A DNA stretch of 30,324 nucleotides from CAZKFA01 sp964551925 (GCA_964551925.1 CAZKFA010000023.1:1-30324); one strand, 5' to 3'; shown: positions 1-8,552, counted from the first letter of the stretch. Notes: generated by a model not told the origin, from the sequence alone. Program-made: numbers and translations.

Positions 1-26
1 CATCCTAGTGGATAGCCCCTAAGAAC

Positions 27-36
27 ATTATTCCCA
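27..36. promoter_or_regulatory. ATTATTCCCA motif, copy 1
   Basis: Ten-base motif identical to copies at 3119-3128 and 15527-15536, with a nine-base match at 8502-8510. Here it lies 56 bases upstream of the -10 hexamer of the gene at 98. The role is unknown; a regulator binding site is an inference. Confidence 0.4.
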
Positions 37-58
37 TAAATTTCTTTTTATCTCAGTA

Positions 59-88
59 TTGACAAATTATTGCGACCGGTGATATTAT
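59..88 (+). promoter_or_regulatory. Promoter of the gene at 98, leaderless geometry
   Basis: TTGACA at 59-64 and TATTAT at 83-88 are separated by 18 bases. The ATG at 98 begins 9 bases after the -10, so transcription should start at or just before the start codon. No Shine-Dalgarno sequence is visible. Confidence 0.6.
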
Positions 89-97
89 TTTGATAAT

Positions 98-1096
98 ATG
101 GAGATTAATTCAGAAAGAAGAGAATTTTTATCACAATTAGGTGGCTTTTTGACACTCGGTACAGCAGCAGCAGTTGCTAAGCCTGCTTTTAGTGATACTT
201 CTTTTGGCCCTTTAAAGAGTTCGTATTCTCAAGAAGCAGAATCTGATGTTAAGGGATTGCGCCCTCAGGCTGAGCAAAATTTGCCATTAACCACAGAGGA
301 GCGAAGAGCTGTGGGGCAACTAGTAAGTTCTCAAAAACAAAGAACGGCTTTTAATACTGGTTTATTGATGGGTGGAGTTGGTGCTGCAGTAGAAAAAGCA
401 GCTTATGATGGTCATAGTTGTGGGCTTAGAAGGATTCTTAAGCAAGGTGAACCTACTAAGGATGAGATGGAATCTGATCTTGCTAACCGCAGAAAATTTT
501 TAAATGCTTTTAGTAGAGCTTTAGCTACAGGTGTTTTCTTGGGGCCACTTTATTCCACTCTCATGGGCTCAGGTAATAAAGCGAAGCAGCAAATTTATCC
601 TGATGGAGCAAAAAATCTTGAAGAATTGGTAGACGCTCAGCAAATATCAGATCAAGCCCATATGTGGAGTACGGTCAAAGCCGGATCAATTACTAGTGCT
701 GCTAGGGCTTTTGTTGATTCAGTAAATTCTACTGCTGAAGAAAAGAAAACTATTATTCTGGCAGAAGCTATCAAACAAGCTCAGCAAGAGCTTTTGACTA
801 ATGGTACTACCACGATTGATTTAAGTAATTTAAGTGGCGATCTCCAGATTGGTTTCTTTTTGCCAGATCAAGTCAAGCAGAAAACAGATGCAACCGTTGT
901 TAATGTTGACTATTCTTTAAACAATGGTAATAACCAAAATCTTTCTCTAGCATATTTCCCGGTGGCTCCCAAAACTAATCCTGGAGCTTGGATTGGTCCT
1001 GGGACTTATCGTAGAACGATTAATAATGATATCGATCGAAGCAATGGTTTGATTCCATTGAGTCATTGTAAAAAAATTACAATCACTATCCCTTAA
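98..1096 (+). CDS. Unknown protein with Tat-like N-terminus
   Basis: I do not recognise this 332-residue protein. The N-terminus carries a twin-arginine-like motif (ERREFLSQ, residues 6-13) followed by a weakly hydrophobic Gly/Ala stretch ending near AKPAFS, which suggests export by the Tat system. A second hydrophobic Gly/Ala segment lies near residues 84-98 and another near 140-157. The C-terminal third (about 245-332) is rich in beta-type sequence with a GPGTYRRT segment. No catalytic motif is apparent. The start is supported by a -10 hexamer only 9 bases upstream. The 3' end overlaps the convergent GH31 gene by 11 bases. Tat export is inferred from one motif; it could also be a membrane-anchored protein. 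Confidence 0.75.
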   Translation: MEINSERREFLSQLGGFLTLGTAAAVAKPAFSDTSFGPLKSSYSQEAESDVKGLRPQAEQNLPLTTEERRAVGQLVSSQKQRTAFNTGLLMGGVGAAVEKAAYDGHSCGLRRILKQGEPTKDEMESDLANRRKFLNAFSRALATGVFLGPLYSTLMGSGNKAKQQIYPDGAKNLEELVDAQQISDQAHMWSTVKAGSITSAARAFVDSVNSTAEEKKTIILAEAIKQAQQELLTNGTTTIDLSNLSGDLQIGFFLPDQVKQKTDATVVNVDYSLNNGNNQNLSLAYFPVAPKTNPGAWIGPGTYRRTINNDIDRSNGLIPLSHCKKITITIP

Positions 1097-2975
1097 TAAA
1101 TACAGGAATAGTATTTATATCAATGAATAAGCTAATAGTTTGCCCACCTTGAAACTTCTCACCAGTAAAATAATGAGTCCAAGTGGTATTCTTGCCTGGC
1201 AGATAAATTTCTCGTATTGTAGATTCAGCCATTGGTTTGTAGATTGGAGCTACTAAATATTTATCACCGAACATATATTCAAAACTTTGATTATAAGTAT
1301 TAGTGTCATCTTGGAAATCATAAACAGTTGGACGCATGATAGGAATCCCTTCTTGACTGGCTTTGCGGGCAGTTTCTTTAATATATGGGATAAATTCATT
1401 ACGCAGCGCCATAAATTTTTGGATAATTTTGAAATGCTCTGGGTGGCTAGCCGCGAACATATCAGGCTCAGTAGGAGTATCTTTATATGAGTGGATACAG
1501 AACCTTGGAGTGAAGACTCCGTTCTGGATCCAGCGTAATAATAATTCAGAATTTAAACCATCACCCCAGAAGCCACCAATATCTGTGCCGCAGTGAATAA
1601 GACCAGAGATGCTCATAGAACTTAAGATAGCGTTATCGTATTGTAAGGATTGCCAGCTAGAGCAATTATCACCTATCCAGGTTTGTGCGTAGCGTTGTAT
1701 GCCAGCATAACCTGATCGAGAAAGTACCCAATCAGACCCCGCTTCTAGAGCGAGTTTTGACATGATGAGTGACATCTTAGGTAACTGTCCGTGAGCTTTA
1801 TGGGGCTCGAAAATTTCATACTCATTGTTATCATTCCAGATACCACGAATACCATTAGCTAGAATATTAGTTTGTAGTTTTTCTTTCCACCAAAATTGAG
1901 TTTGTTTTTTTGTGAAGTCCAGATAGGATCCCCGCCCGCCCCAATAATCAACGACTAAGGTTTTATTTTTGAAATCATTGATGAATAATTTAAGATCATT
2001 AGCTTCTTGGTACCAAGGATGAGAGCAAAGTAAAACTGGTTTGACATTGGCTGTTAATTCTATTCCAAGCTCTTTGGCTAGAGTACTGAATTGTTGTGGA
2101 TCGGGAAATTTATCAGCATTCCAAACAAATTGTTGTCTTTCACCTTGAGAATTTTGGATATAACCAGATGATAAATGGAAGGCAGATGGTTTGCAGCTAT
2201 TAGATTCTAAGCGTTTAAAGCTTGTCAGTAAGCTGTTGTCACATTGGGTTTGAGGATTTTCCGTGTAAGCCATTCCACTTGCTAGATATCCATAAGTGAA
2301 CTCCGGCCATTCTGGCGGTCTACCAGTTAATTCTAAGTATCTAGAGACAATCTTTTTAATGCTAGGTCCATAAATTAAGTAATAATTGAGATCACCAGAC
2401 TCAGCCCCGAAGTAATAATAAGGACTAGGTTTACGCTCCCGTCCAAAATCAAAAAACTTCGCATAAAAATTATCAAAAAATATTCCATGAGCTAATTGAG
2501 AATTAGTGTCTAAGTGTATAAAGAAGGGAATATCTTTGTACAACGGATCAGTGGACTTAGAGTCGTAACCAAGAGCATCAATAGGCGCGTTGCGAAATCT
2601 TTGCCCCCAGCGATTAATAGAGCCAGTCTTATCGCCTAATCCAAAAATACATGGAGCCTGCTTGCCATAACGTTTGTAGCAACGGATCTCGTTTTGAGTT
2701 TTGTTGTAATCTAATGCTTCTGACCAGAAGCCTAATTCGCTTTCATCAGCACTAATAAGCATTCCTTCTTTGTTGTAAACCTTGATCTCAAAAGGGCAAG
2801 GGTGTATTTCAATTGTTAGTTCAGAAGTTTTGATGCTTAAGTCAAATTGTTTGACATCAAAGTTATTGGTAAAATTATCAAGATCCAAAAACTCATTTGG
2901 CTTATTAATAGAGTAGTCTTTGTCAAATTTATAATGAAAGCGAATAATATTTTCACTTAGTAGATGAATAAACAA
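1086..2975 (-). CDS. GH31 family alpha-glucosidase, 5' end probably frameshifted
   Basis: Glycoside hydrolase family 31, releasing terminal alpha-linked glucose (or xylose) from oligosaccharides. Counting from the TTG at 2975, the GH31 hallmark FGLGDKTG is at 111-118 and GYDSKSTDPLYKDIPFF at 136-152. The nucleophile motif WNDNNE is at 380-385 (Asp382), the acid/base motif WIGD at 433-436 (Asp436), and GTDIGGFWGD at 463-472. No signal peptide is seen. TTG at 2975 is the only canonical start in frame, but the frame stays open to 3101 and encodes a plausible GH31 N-terminal segment (KLEFNLYQI, KKVFLFIHLLSENIIRF). An ATG at 3148 in another frame, with its own -10, could join this frame by a one-base shift at the A5 run (3061-3065), giving about 687 residues. 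The family assignment is secure; the substrate and the true start are not. Confidence 0.9.
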   Translation of the reverse strand: MFIHLLSENIIRFHYKFDKDYSINKPNEFLDLDNFTNNFDVKQFDLSIKTSELTIEIHPCPFEIKVYNKEGMLISADESELGFWSEALDYNKTQNEIRCYKRYGKQAPCIFGLGDKTGSINRWGQRFRNAPIDALGYDSKSTDPLYKDIPFFIHLDTNSQLAHGIFFDNFYAKFFDFGRERKPSPYYYFGAESGDLNYYLIYGPSIKKIVSRYLELTGRPPEWPEFTYGYLASGMAYTENPQTQCDNSLLTSFKRLESNSCKPSAFHLSSGYIQNSQGERQQFVWNADKFPDPQQFSTLAKELGIELTANVKPVLLCSHPWYQEANDLKLFINDFKNKTLVVDYWGGRGSYLDFTKKQTQFWWKEKLQTNILANGIRGIWNDNNEYEIFEPHKAHGQLPKMSLIMSKLALEAGSDWVLSRSGYAGIQRYAQTWIGDNCSSWQSLQYDNAILSSMSISGLIHCGTDIGGFWGDGLNSELLLRWIQNGVFTPRFCIHSYKDTPTEPDMFAASHPEHFKIIQKFMALRNEFIPYIKETARKASQEGIPIMRPTVYDFQDDTNTYNQSFEYMFGDKYLVAPIYKPMAESTIREIYLPGKNTTWTHYFTGEKFQGGQTISLFIDINTIPVFIKG

Positions 2976-3118
2976 AAAAACTTTTTTGTTCGAGGTGTGT
3001 TTAAGATTGATTTGATATAAATTAAACTCGAGCTTCTCTAAACCAGTAACAACTAGTCGATTTTTGAGGCCGTATTGAGTGGATTCTTGTTTGATGGTTT
3101 CTCAGGGTTTATCTCTAT

Positions 3119-3128
3119 ATTATTCCCA
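3119..3128. promoter_or_regulatory. ATTATTCCCA motif, copy 2
   Basis: Lies between the divergent GH31 and kdsD genes, 58 bases upstream of the kdsD -10. It is followed by a T-rich tract, as at the other copies. The role is unknown. Confidence 0.4.
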
Positions 3129-3155
3129 TTTTTCCTAATCCCAAGCATCTGCGCT

Positions 3156-3161
3156 ATTATC
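3156..3161 (-). promoter_or_regulatory. Candidate -10 for the GH31 gene
   Basis: On the minus strand, GATAAT lies 7 bases before the ATG at 3148, with TTATTA 17 bases upstream of it as a possible -35. The spacing matches the leaderless pattern of other genes here, which supports 3148 as the intended GH31 start. Confidence 0.4.
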
Positions 3162-3173
3162 TTGTCGTCAGTT

Positions 3174-3182
3174 TGCTATAAT
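3174..3182 (+). promoter_or_regulatory. Extended -10 promoter of kdsD, leaderless geometry
   Basis: Perfect TGnTATAAT, with the hexamer at 3177-3182, and no clear -35. The ATG at 3191 begins 8 bases after the hexamer, so the transcript should begin at or next to the start codon. Confidence 0.65.
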
Positions 3183-3190
3183 AACTTATA

Positions 3191-4177
3191 ATGTCTCAAA
3201 TCCATATTAGTATTGATTTGCAAGCGATAGCCAAAGAAGTTTTTGCAATAGAGGCTCAAGCTCTTAATGAAGTCAGTGCTGCACTTGATGCAAATTTTGA
3301 TCAGGCAGTTGAATTAATTCACAAACTAGAAGGTAGGGTGATAGTAACAGGTATGGGTAAGTCTGGACATATTGCTGCCAAGATCGCTGCAACCCTTGCT
3401 AGTACCGGTACTCCGGCTTTTTTTGTGCATCCAGCAGAAATGGGACATGGGGATCTAGGCATGCTTACTACTAACGATCTGGTTTTGGCTTTGAGTTATA
3501 GTGGCAACACAGAAGAGCTGCGTAAAGTGTTACCACCAATCAAAAAACTTGGTTTACCATTGATTTCAATTACCGCTGGTCGTGATAGTGTGCTGGCGCA
3601 GCTTTCTGATGTAGTTCTGCTTACTCCTATTAGTAAAGAAGCTTGTCCATTGGACTTGGCTCCAACCTCTTCTACGACGGTAAGCTTAGTTATGGGAGAC
3701 GCACTTGCTGTTGCTTTGATGAAGAAGAAAAATTTTCAGAAGCAAGACTTTGCTCGCTCGCATCCACTTGGCTCTTTGGGTAGAAGTTTTGTGCAAGTTG
3801 GTGAGTTGATGAGAGCCGGGCTTACTATCCCACAAGTCTTACCAGGAGCGGATTTGAAACAAGTGCTCGAAGAAATTAACTCCAAAGGATTTGGATTCAC
3901 TACAGTTGTTGATTTGACTGGAGCCTTACTTGGCGTAATTACTGATGGTGATTTACGTAGAGCGCAGATTAAATTCTCAGCTGAAGTCTTTAATAAAAAG
4001 GCTCAAGACATAATGAGCGCCAATCCAAAAATGGTTACTCCTGAAACCTTTGCGACAAGAGCTGCTGATATTATGAAAGAATATCGTATTTCGACTTTGG
4101 TTGTTGCTGATGATAATATGAGACCGCTTGGTATTATTGATCTAAAAGACTTGCTGGCACAGGGTTTTGTTATATAA
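3191..4177 (+). CDS. kdsD: Arabinose-5-phosphate isomerase (SIS + two CBS domains)
   Basis: Converts D-ribulose 5-phosphate to D-arabinose 5-phosphate, the first committed step to KDO for lipopolysaccharide, in the cytoplasm. At 328 residues it has the usual KdsD/GutQ length. The N-terminal SIS domain (about 35-190) contains GMGKSGHIA, HPAEMGHGDLGML and SYSGNTEEL. Two CBS modules follow (about 205-328), with ITDGDLRR and the terminal LGIIDLKDLL. The presence of kdsD suggests an LPS-bearing outer membrane. A short membrane protein follows 36 bases downstream with its own -10. The family is clear; GutQ-type paralogues share this architecture, so KdsD rests on biochemical equivalence. Confidence 0.93.
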   Translation: MSQIHISIDLQAIAKEVFAIEAQALNEVSAALDANFDQAVELIHKLEGRVIVTGMGKSGHIAAKIAATLASTGTPAFFVHPAEMGHGDLGMLTTNDLVLALSYSGNTEELRKVLPPIKKLGLPLISITAGRDSVLAQLSDVVLLTPISKEACPLDLAPTSSTTVSLVMGDALAVALMKKKNFQKQDFARSHPLGSLGRSFVQVGELMRAGLTIPQVLPGADLKQVLEEINSKGFGFTTVVDLTGALLGVITDGDLRRAQIKFSAEVFNKKAQDIMSANPKMVTPETFATRAADIMKEYRISTLVVADDNMRPLGIIDLKDLLAQGFVI

Positions 4178-4196
4178 CGTGTTTTTTAGGTATAAT
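4167..4196 (+). promoter_or_regulatory. Promoter of the small membrane protein gene
   Basis: TTGTTA at 4167-4172 and TATAAT at 4191-4196 are 18 bases apart. The -35 lies inside the kdsD 3' end. The ATG at 4214 is 17 bases past the -10, leaving a leader of about 10 bases without a clear Shine-Dalgarno sequence. Confidence 0.5.
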
Positions 4197-4213
4197 AGTA
4201 TAAGAACTAATTT

Positions 4214-4552
4214 ATGAAATTGTTTCAACTTAATTTTATAGGTATTTTGATTTTGCTACTTGTGCTTGTCGTTGGCATTTTTGTACCAAGCGTTATTATT
4301 CAAAATATCTGGAATGCTTGCCATCATGGTAACCTTGAGCAAAATATCCAGATCGAAGTTTGGCAAGCAGCTTTACTTTGGGGAGCAATTGTTACGGCTC
4401 TACAGATGTTCGGAGTGTTTTCTTTTAAGTTTAACTTCACATCGCTTGAAGGAATAGATATTGATAGCATTAAAGATCCAGAGTTGCGTGAAGAGCTAGA
4501 GAAGCTTAAACAAGAAGCCGCTGCCAAAAAAGATCATGATCTTAGCGATTAG
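4214..4552 (+). CDS. Small membrane protein, unknown function
   Basis: 112 residues. An N-terminal transmembrane helix (about residues 8-30, rich in Leu/Val/Ile) is followed by a short loop containing CHH. A second hydrophobic helix lies at about 50-68. A charged cytoplasmic tail follows (PELREELEKLKQEAAAKKD), predicted to be helical or coiled coil. I do not recognise the family. The gene follows kdsD but has its own promoter, and its 3' end overlaps the convergent CHASE2 gene by 11 bases. Confidence 0.7.
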   Translation: MKLFQLNFIGILILLLVLVVGIFVPSVIIQNIWNACHHGNLEQNIQIEVWQAALLWGAIVTALQMFGVFSFKFNFTSLEGIDIDSIKDPELREELEKLKQEAAAKKDHDLSD

Positions 4553-6125
4553 CTAAAGCCTTAGCTGCTACTTTAAGCTCGATGTGGTGACTGGTATTGC
4601 TACTTAGTTCTTCTAAGACTGAGGCTCTTAAGTCTAATTCACCTTGCTCTATACCATTGACCCTTTTGTAGATCTCAGCGAGCTTGTGACTATTAGGTCC
4701 GCGTATTTCTTGGTTGATAGCTTTGCCTTCATAACTAATTCTGAATTTAATAGCATTGGCTTCAGAACTAACTTTAATGTTAATAGTGAAACCACTAGTC
4801 TGAGCTTGTTTGTTTTCATCTAAAACCAACTCAATGATTTTTTGTAAAGCCCTATAAGTGTTGATTTTTTGATTTAGATCCAGCTGTACGCTTGGAAGAC
4901 TACTCTCTGTAAGGATTTGTACCTTGCCTCTACTGAGCATAAATATTTTATTAGCATTAAGTTCTAGTAGATTTAATAAGCCACCCTCGCCCTCGAATCT
5001 AAAAGGCACCAGGTTGAATAGAATTCCATCTAAGTCCGCCATCATTTGCTCAAGATCTAATTTGATCAGTGTGAACCTGGCGCTGTCTTTATTGTTAAGC
5101 TCAGTTGATTCACTAAGAGCGTCTAATTTTTCTTGGATAGAATTAATGGACTGCACGGTCTTCTGCTGTAATTCAATTGCAATATCTTCAAAATTAACTT
5201 CTTGTTCATGGAAAAATTTAGTTCTTAGAGTCTTGATTTGATCGCGCGGGTCCTCAGTGTTAGAGGTGTTAAGCTGTAAGCCTTTGAGTAATTGGCTTTG
5301 ACCTTGTAGGTCAAAAAGATAAGTAATCAGAAAACTTGTTAAGAAGATGCTTAATAATTGTACTGAGGCCATGTCTATACTCGTAACCGCAAAAACAATT
5401 TGTCCGAAAACTAAGACTAATAGTGATGCGCTAGTCAAGGCTATAATGCGTGCCCACGGAGCCAAGAGCGAGAAGCTAATACCAGAGACGACGGCTAATA
5501 AGAATAGAGCAAAACTAGAGATGGGTTTGAAATTAATCCATCTATTCTCAATAAAATTAATTAATGAATTGATAGTATTTGTGTTGATATTGACATCAGG
5601 AGCCACAACGATAATATTGCTATTGCGCAAGACTTCTTTTGGTATAGTATCTTGTAATAAATCAGCGACAGGTAGATAAGCAAGCTTATTGTCTTTCTGG
5701 CTTAGTAAGAGGGTTCTACCAGAATCTTCAATGATCCTGTCGACATCTTTTGGGTTGACTAAGCTGCCTTTGATGTCGAATCTGCTAAGAGTATTTTTGA
5801 CATCACTATAACTTAGGTTAATTAGACTATTGCGACTATTATAGAAGTAAAGAGCCTCGATGTTGCTCTTGGACAGCCTGTTGATAAGGTCTAAAATAAA
5901 TAATTTCTGTTCTTGGATATTTTTTTCGTTGAACTTTACTTTAGTATCAGTATCAAAGCTTATGACTTTGTATACTGGCTTCGTGAATTGATTAAAAAGA
6001 CCAATAGCAGAGCGCGCTTCTAGTAATTGCATTTCTAGAGTGTTCCAAGTATTATTACCAACCCAAGAACTTAATGTAAACGCCAATAAACCAATTAAAC
6101 TGCCAATAAGAATCTGTTTTTTCAT
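4542..6125 (-). CDS. CHASE2-type membrane sensor with degenerate histidine-kinase core
   Basis: 527 residues: an N-terminal transmembrane helix (about 5-22), then an extracytoplasmic domain resembling CHASE2 (LEMQLLEARSA, then VYKVISFDTD at 51-60). A cluster of hydrophobic helices follows at about 203-270, then a helical segment and a C-terminal ATPase-like region. The segment EDIAIELQQKTVQSI (313-327) aligns with the HisKA_3 box, but the phospho-acceptor His is replaced by Gln320. The N-box equivalent KIIELVLDENKQA (429-441) has lost the key Asn and His, and no DxGxG box is evident. It therefore looks like a pseudokinase or a protein-interaction sensor. No response regulator is adjacent. The start is supported by a -10 eight bases upstream. 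Confidence 0.72.
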   Translation of the reverse strand: MKKQILIGSLIGLLAFTLSSWVGNNTWNTLEMQLLEARSAIGLFNQFTKPVYKVISFDTDTKVKFNEKNIQEQKLFILDLINRLSKSNIEALYFYNSRNSLINLSYSDVKNTLSRFDIKGSLVNPKDVDRIIEDSGRTLLLSQKDNKLAYLPVADLLQDTIPKEVLRNSNIIVVAPDVNINTNTINSLINFIENRWINFKPISSFALFLLAVVSGISFSLLAPWARIIALTSASLLVLVFGQIVFAVTSIDMASVQLLSIFLTSFLITYLFDLQGQSQLLKGLQLNTSNTEDPRDQIKTLRTKFFHEQEVNFEDIAIELQQKTVQSINSIQEKLDALSESTELNNKDSARFTLIKLDLEQMMADLDGILFNLVPFRFEGEGGLLNLLELNANKIFMLSRGKVQILTESSLPSVQLDLNQKINTYRALQKIIELVLDENKQAQTSGFTINIKVSSEANAIKFRISYEGKAINQEIRGPNSHKLAEIYKRVNGIEQGELDLRASVLEELSSNTSHHIELKVAAKALANR

Positions 6126-6133
6126 CAGTTAAT

Positions 6134-6142
6134 ATTATTGCA
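6134..6142 (-). promoter_or_regulatory. Extended -10 of the CHASE2 gene, leaderless geometry
   Basis: On the minus strand TGnAATAAT, with the hexamer at 6139-6134, ends 8 bases before the ATG at 6125. No ribosome binding site is visible. Confidence 0.5.
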
Positions 6143-6181
6143 AAATTTCTCTAAGAATGTTGAAAAACCTTATACGCTCGA

Positions 6182-7207
6182 TTACTGCATGTATTCGAAG
6201 CCCTTGTCAGTAACCATGCGCCCCCGCTGGGTTCTGACCAAGAGTCCGGACTGTACTAAAAATGGTTCGTAATAACTTTCTATAGTTGCTTTATCTTCGC
6301 CACAAAGACTAGCGATAGCCTCGAGTCCAACTGGTCCACCTTTGTACTTATCAATTAATAATCGTAAAACTTTGCGATCCATATTGTCCAAGCCAGACTT
6401 GTCTATGCGATAAAGATCTAGAGCGGCTTGCGCCAGATCATTGGTAATACGTTCAGAATTATTGTGCTGCGCAAAGTCTCTTACTAAGCGCAATAAGCGA
6501 TTGACAATTCTTGGAGTGCCGCGAGCGCGCTCAGCGATTGTCTTAGCAGCATCTGCCTCTATTGATATACTTAGTAACTTTGCATTTTGAGTAATGATTT
6601 GTGTAAGTTCGCTTACATTATAGTATTCCATACGGTAGAGATGTACGAAACGATCTCTTAGTGGGGCACTGATATCACCAAGCTTCGTTGTCGCTCCTAT
6701 CAGAATAAATTTATTGATATCAAGGCGCATCATGCGTGAGCTATTACCAGCACCGGTGCTTAAGTCTATCTGATAGTCTTCTAGAGCGGGATATAGCAAT
6801 TCTTCGGTGATTTTGTTCAGGCGATGAATCTCATCAATAAAAATTACATCCCCTTCTTGCGCGGACATCAAGATGCCAAGTATATCCTTAGGACGCTCTA
6901 AAGCTGGTGCTGAGAAGACCTTAGCCTCTGAGCCGATTTCTTTAGCGAGTAGATAAGCGCAACTAGTCTTGCCTAGACCTGGCGGACCGTAGAGCAGAAT
7001 ATGTCCGATACTTGATAGATCTTTGCGTTTACGAGCGGCACCGATAGAAATTTTGAGAATTTCGATTAATTTCTCCTGACCAATATAGCTATCGAAGTTC
7101 TGTGGCCTTAGGCTCATTTCTCTTTCGTTGACAAGATCAGCAGTATTCGCTTCGCCCTTAAGGCTAATCGGCGAATCTTGATTATCGTATGAAGATGAAA
7201 CTACCAC
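6182..7207 (-). CDS. ruvB: Holliday junction branch migration ATPase RuvB
   Basis: Hexameric AAA+ motor that drives branch migration with RuvA and works with RuvC in recombinational repair. At 341 residues it is normal in length. YIGQEKL is at 41-47, Walker A GPPGLGKT at 74-81 and Walker B DEIH at 125-128. Sensor 1 is LIGATT, the arginine-finger region is PLRDRF, and the C-terminal winged helix contains GGPVGLEAIA and RTQRGRMVT. The start is GTG; the next in-frame ATG is residue 31, just before the conserved core, so some N-terminal uncertainty remains. It lies between a methyltransferase gene (33-base gap upstream) and the CHASE2 gene. ruvA and ruvC are not in this window. Confidence 0.97.
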   Translation of the reverse strand: MVVSSSYDNQDSPISLKGEANTADLVNEREMSLRPQNFDSYIGQEKLIEILKISIGAARKRKDLSSIGHILLYGPPGLGKTSCAYLLAKEIGSEAKVFSAPALERPKDILGILMSAQEGDVIFIDEIHRLNKITEELLYPALEDYQIDLSTGAGNSSRMMRLDINKFILIGATTKLGDISAPLRDRFVHLYRMEYYNVSELTQIITQNAKLLSISIEADAAKTIAERARGTPRIVNRLLRLVRDFAQHNNSERITNDLAQAALDLYRIDKSGLDNMDRKVLRLLIDKYKGGPVGLEAIASLCGEDKATIESYYEPFLVQSGLLVRTQRGRMVTDKGFEYMQ

Positions 7208-7239
7208 TTACAAAAATAAGCGTATCATAGTTGTTATTT

Positions 7240-8490
7240 TTAGACAAGCCCCAAGAAGTCCATTGCCTGAGCTTGTTTAGTGTAGAGTTCGGACTTCGCT
7301 GTATCACCAAGCATTTGGTAATAACGTGCTCGTGCCCAATAGCTGAATTGAGAATGAGAATCTATCTCAAGCAGCTGATCAAGGATAAATTTATATGTTT
7401 TGTGGGAATAATGTGAATATAGGGCGGTTAGCGCATTGCGCAAATCAGCATAAAGCAAGACATTGTCGTTGTTGATAAATAATTCTGTTATTGGTTCTTT
7501 AAGTTGTTTGAAAATATCTTTGTCTTTGCAATAGATCATTCTTTGTAATAGCGGGCTTACTTCTGTCCAACTGTGATAGTTAAGTTTCTTGATTAATAAA
7601 TTTAACAACTCAGTATTGAGATGATGTGCCATCGCGTTACCATAAATCTGAAAACTAGTTTTCAGGTTGAAGTTATTAGGCATATCAGCAGCATAGATCA
7701 AAGCCTTATCACTACAGGCTTGTAGTAATATCTCTGTAGCAAACAAAGAGCCGTAATTAAAATAAATATTACCGTGAGGATTTTCTGAGCAATTTGTTAA
7801 TAAATCCAAATATTGCTTTTTGATTGGATTAGTTTCTTGGCTAAGATCATAATCAACCCACCTCTCTTCAACAAATAAGCTTCTCAAGAAATTTATATCA
7901 GTTGCTGGTATTGTTTGGTTTTTGTCTTGAGCTAATCTAAATTGCAGTTTGTGATAGCCTTGGTCGTGACGACGTAGAACCTGCATAGGCATTGCGTCAT
8001 AGAAATAATTAAGTGAGACAGCATCAAGGTTATCAAGTTTGAATTGCATACCATCAAGTTTCTTTGCGTCATTGAGATCAAAAATATTAGCTTTTAATAG
8101 TTCATAATCAGAGCCTTCCTGAAAATCTTTTAGTATATTATGCGCTTTGATATCCTCAAGAGCTTTAAAGCTGATATCCGCTAAGAGTACGCGCAGTTGT
8201 AATTTATGCTCCCGAGCCGCTATTAGAGCGTGTTTGGCAAAGAGTCCAGAGCCAGTACCAAGATCAAGTAAGGTCACAGAGTTATCGCCATGTATAACTT
8301 TAAGTAGTTTGACCAAAGTTTCAGCGTGTGGATAGCAATTAGTTAGTTCGCTAGGTATTGCGCTGCCGCTACTGCGAGCATAAGCGCTGCTACCAGTGCT
8401 TTGGTAATATTTAGCCGCGTAAGTAGAAAGCAAGGATTGATCGTAATCTTTCCAGTCTTCTATGATTTCAAATTGGCTGTTGTTGAACAC
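7240..8490 (-). CDS. SAM-dependent methyltransferase with C-terminal TPR-like region
   Basis: 416 residues. The N-terminal Rossmann-like methyltransferase domain has motif I LLDLGTGSGLFA at 74-85 and the acidic post-I LLADIS. A middle region of unknown function follows. The C-terminus (about 330-410) has helix pairs typical of tetratricopeptide repeats (FSYWARARYYQMLGDTAKSELY). No transmembrane segment is predicted. The substrate cannot be told from sequence; protein or small-molecule methylation are both possible. The start is GTG, and the minus-strand AATAAT within the ATTATTCCC motif (8502-8507) could be its -10, 11 bases upstream. It probably forms a unit with ruvB, only 32 bases downstream. 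Confidence 0.8.
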   Translation of the reverse strand: MFNNSQFEIIEDWKDYDQSLLSTYAAKYYQSTGSSAYARSSGSAIPSELTNCYPHAETLVKLLKVIHGDNSVTLLDLGTGSGLFAKHALIAAREHKLQLRVLLADISFKALEDIKAHNILKDFQEGSDYELLKANIFDLNDAKKLDGMQFKLDNLDAVSLNYFYDAMPMQVLRRHDQGYHKLQFRLAQDKNQTIPATDINFLRSLFVEERWVDYDLSQETNPIKKQYLDLLTNCSENPHGNIYFNYGSLFATEILLQACSDKALIYAADMPNNFNLKTSFQIYGNAMAHHLNTELLNLLIKKLNYHSWTEVSPLLQRMIYCKDKDIFKQLKEPITELFINNDNVLLYADLRNALTALYSHYSHKTYKFILDQLLEIDSHSQFSYWARARYYQMLGDTAKSELYTKQAQAMDFLGLV

Positions 8491-8501
8491 TTATTAAGTC
8501 A

Positions 8502-8510
8502 ATTATTCCC
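8502..8510. promoter_or_regulatory. ATTATTCCC motif, copy 3
   Basis: Nine-base match to the recurring motif, between the divergent methyltransferase and the gene at 8553. It is 38 bases upstream of that gene's -10. On the minus strand its AATAAT may double as the methyltransferase -10. Confidence 0.4.
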
Positions 8511-8536
8511 CCTTTAGCGCAAAATGAAACCACGGG

Positions 8537-8545
8537 TGCTATTAT
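8537..8545 (+). promoter_or_regulatory. Extended -10 that decides the start at 8553
   Basis: TGnTATTAT, with the hexamer at 8540-8545. The in-frame ATG at 8544 overlaps the hexamer and so is unlikely to be transcribed. The ATG at 8553 lies 7 bases downstream, at the predicted transcription start. Confidence 0.55.
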
Positions 8546-8552
8546 GTTAATC

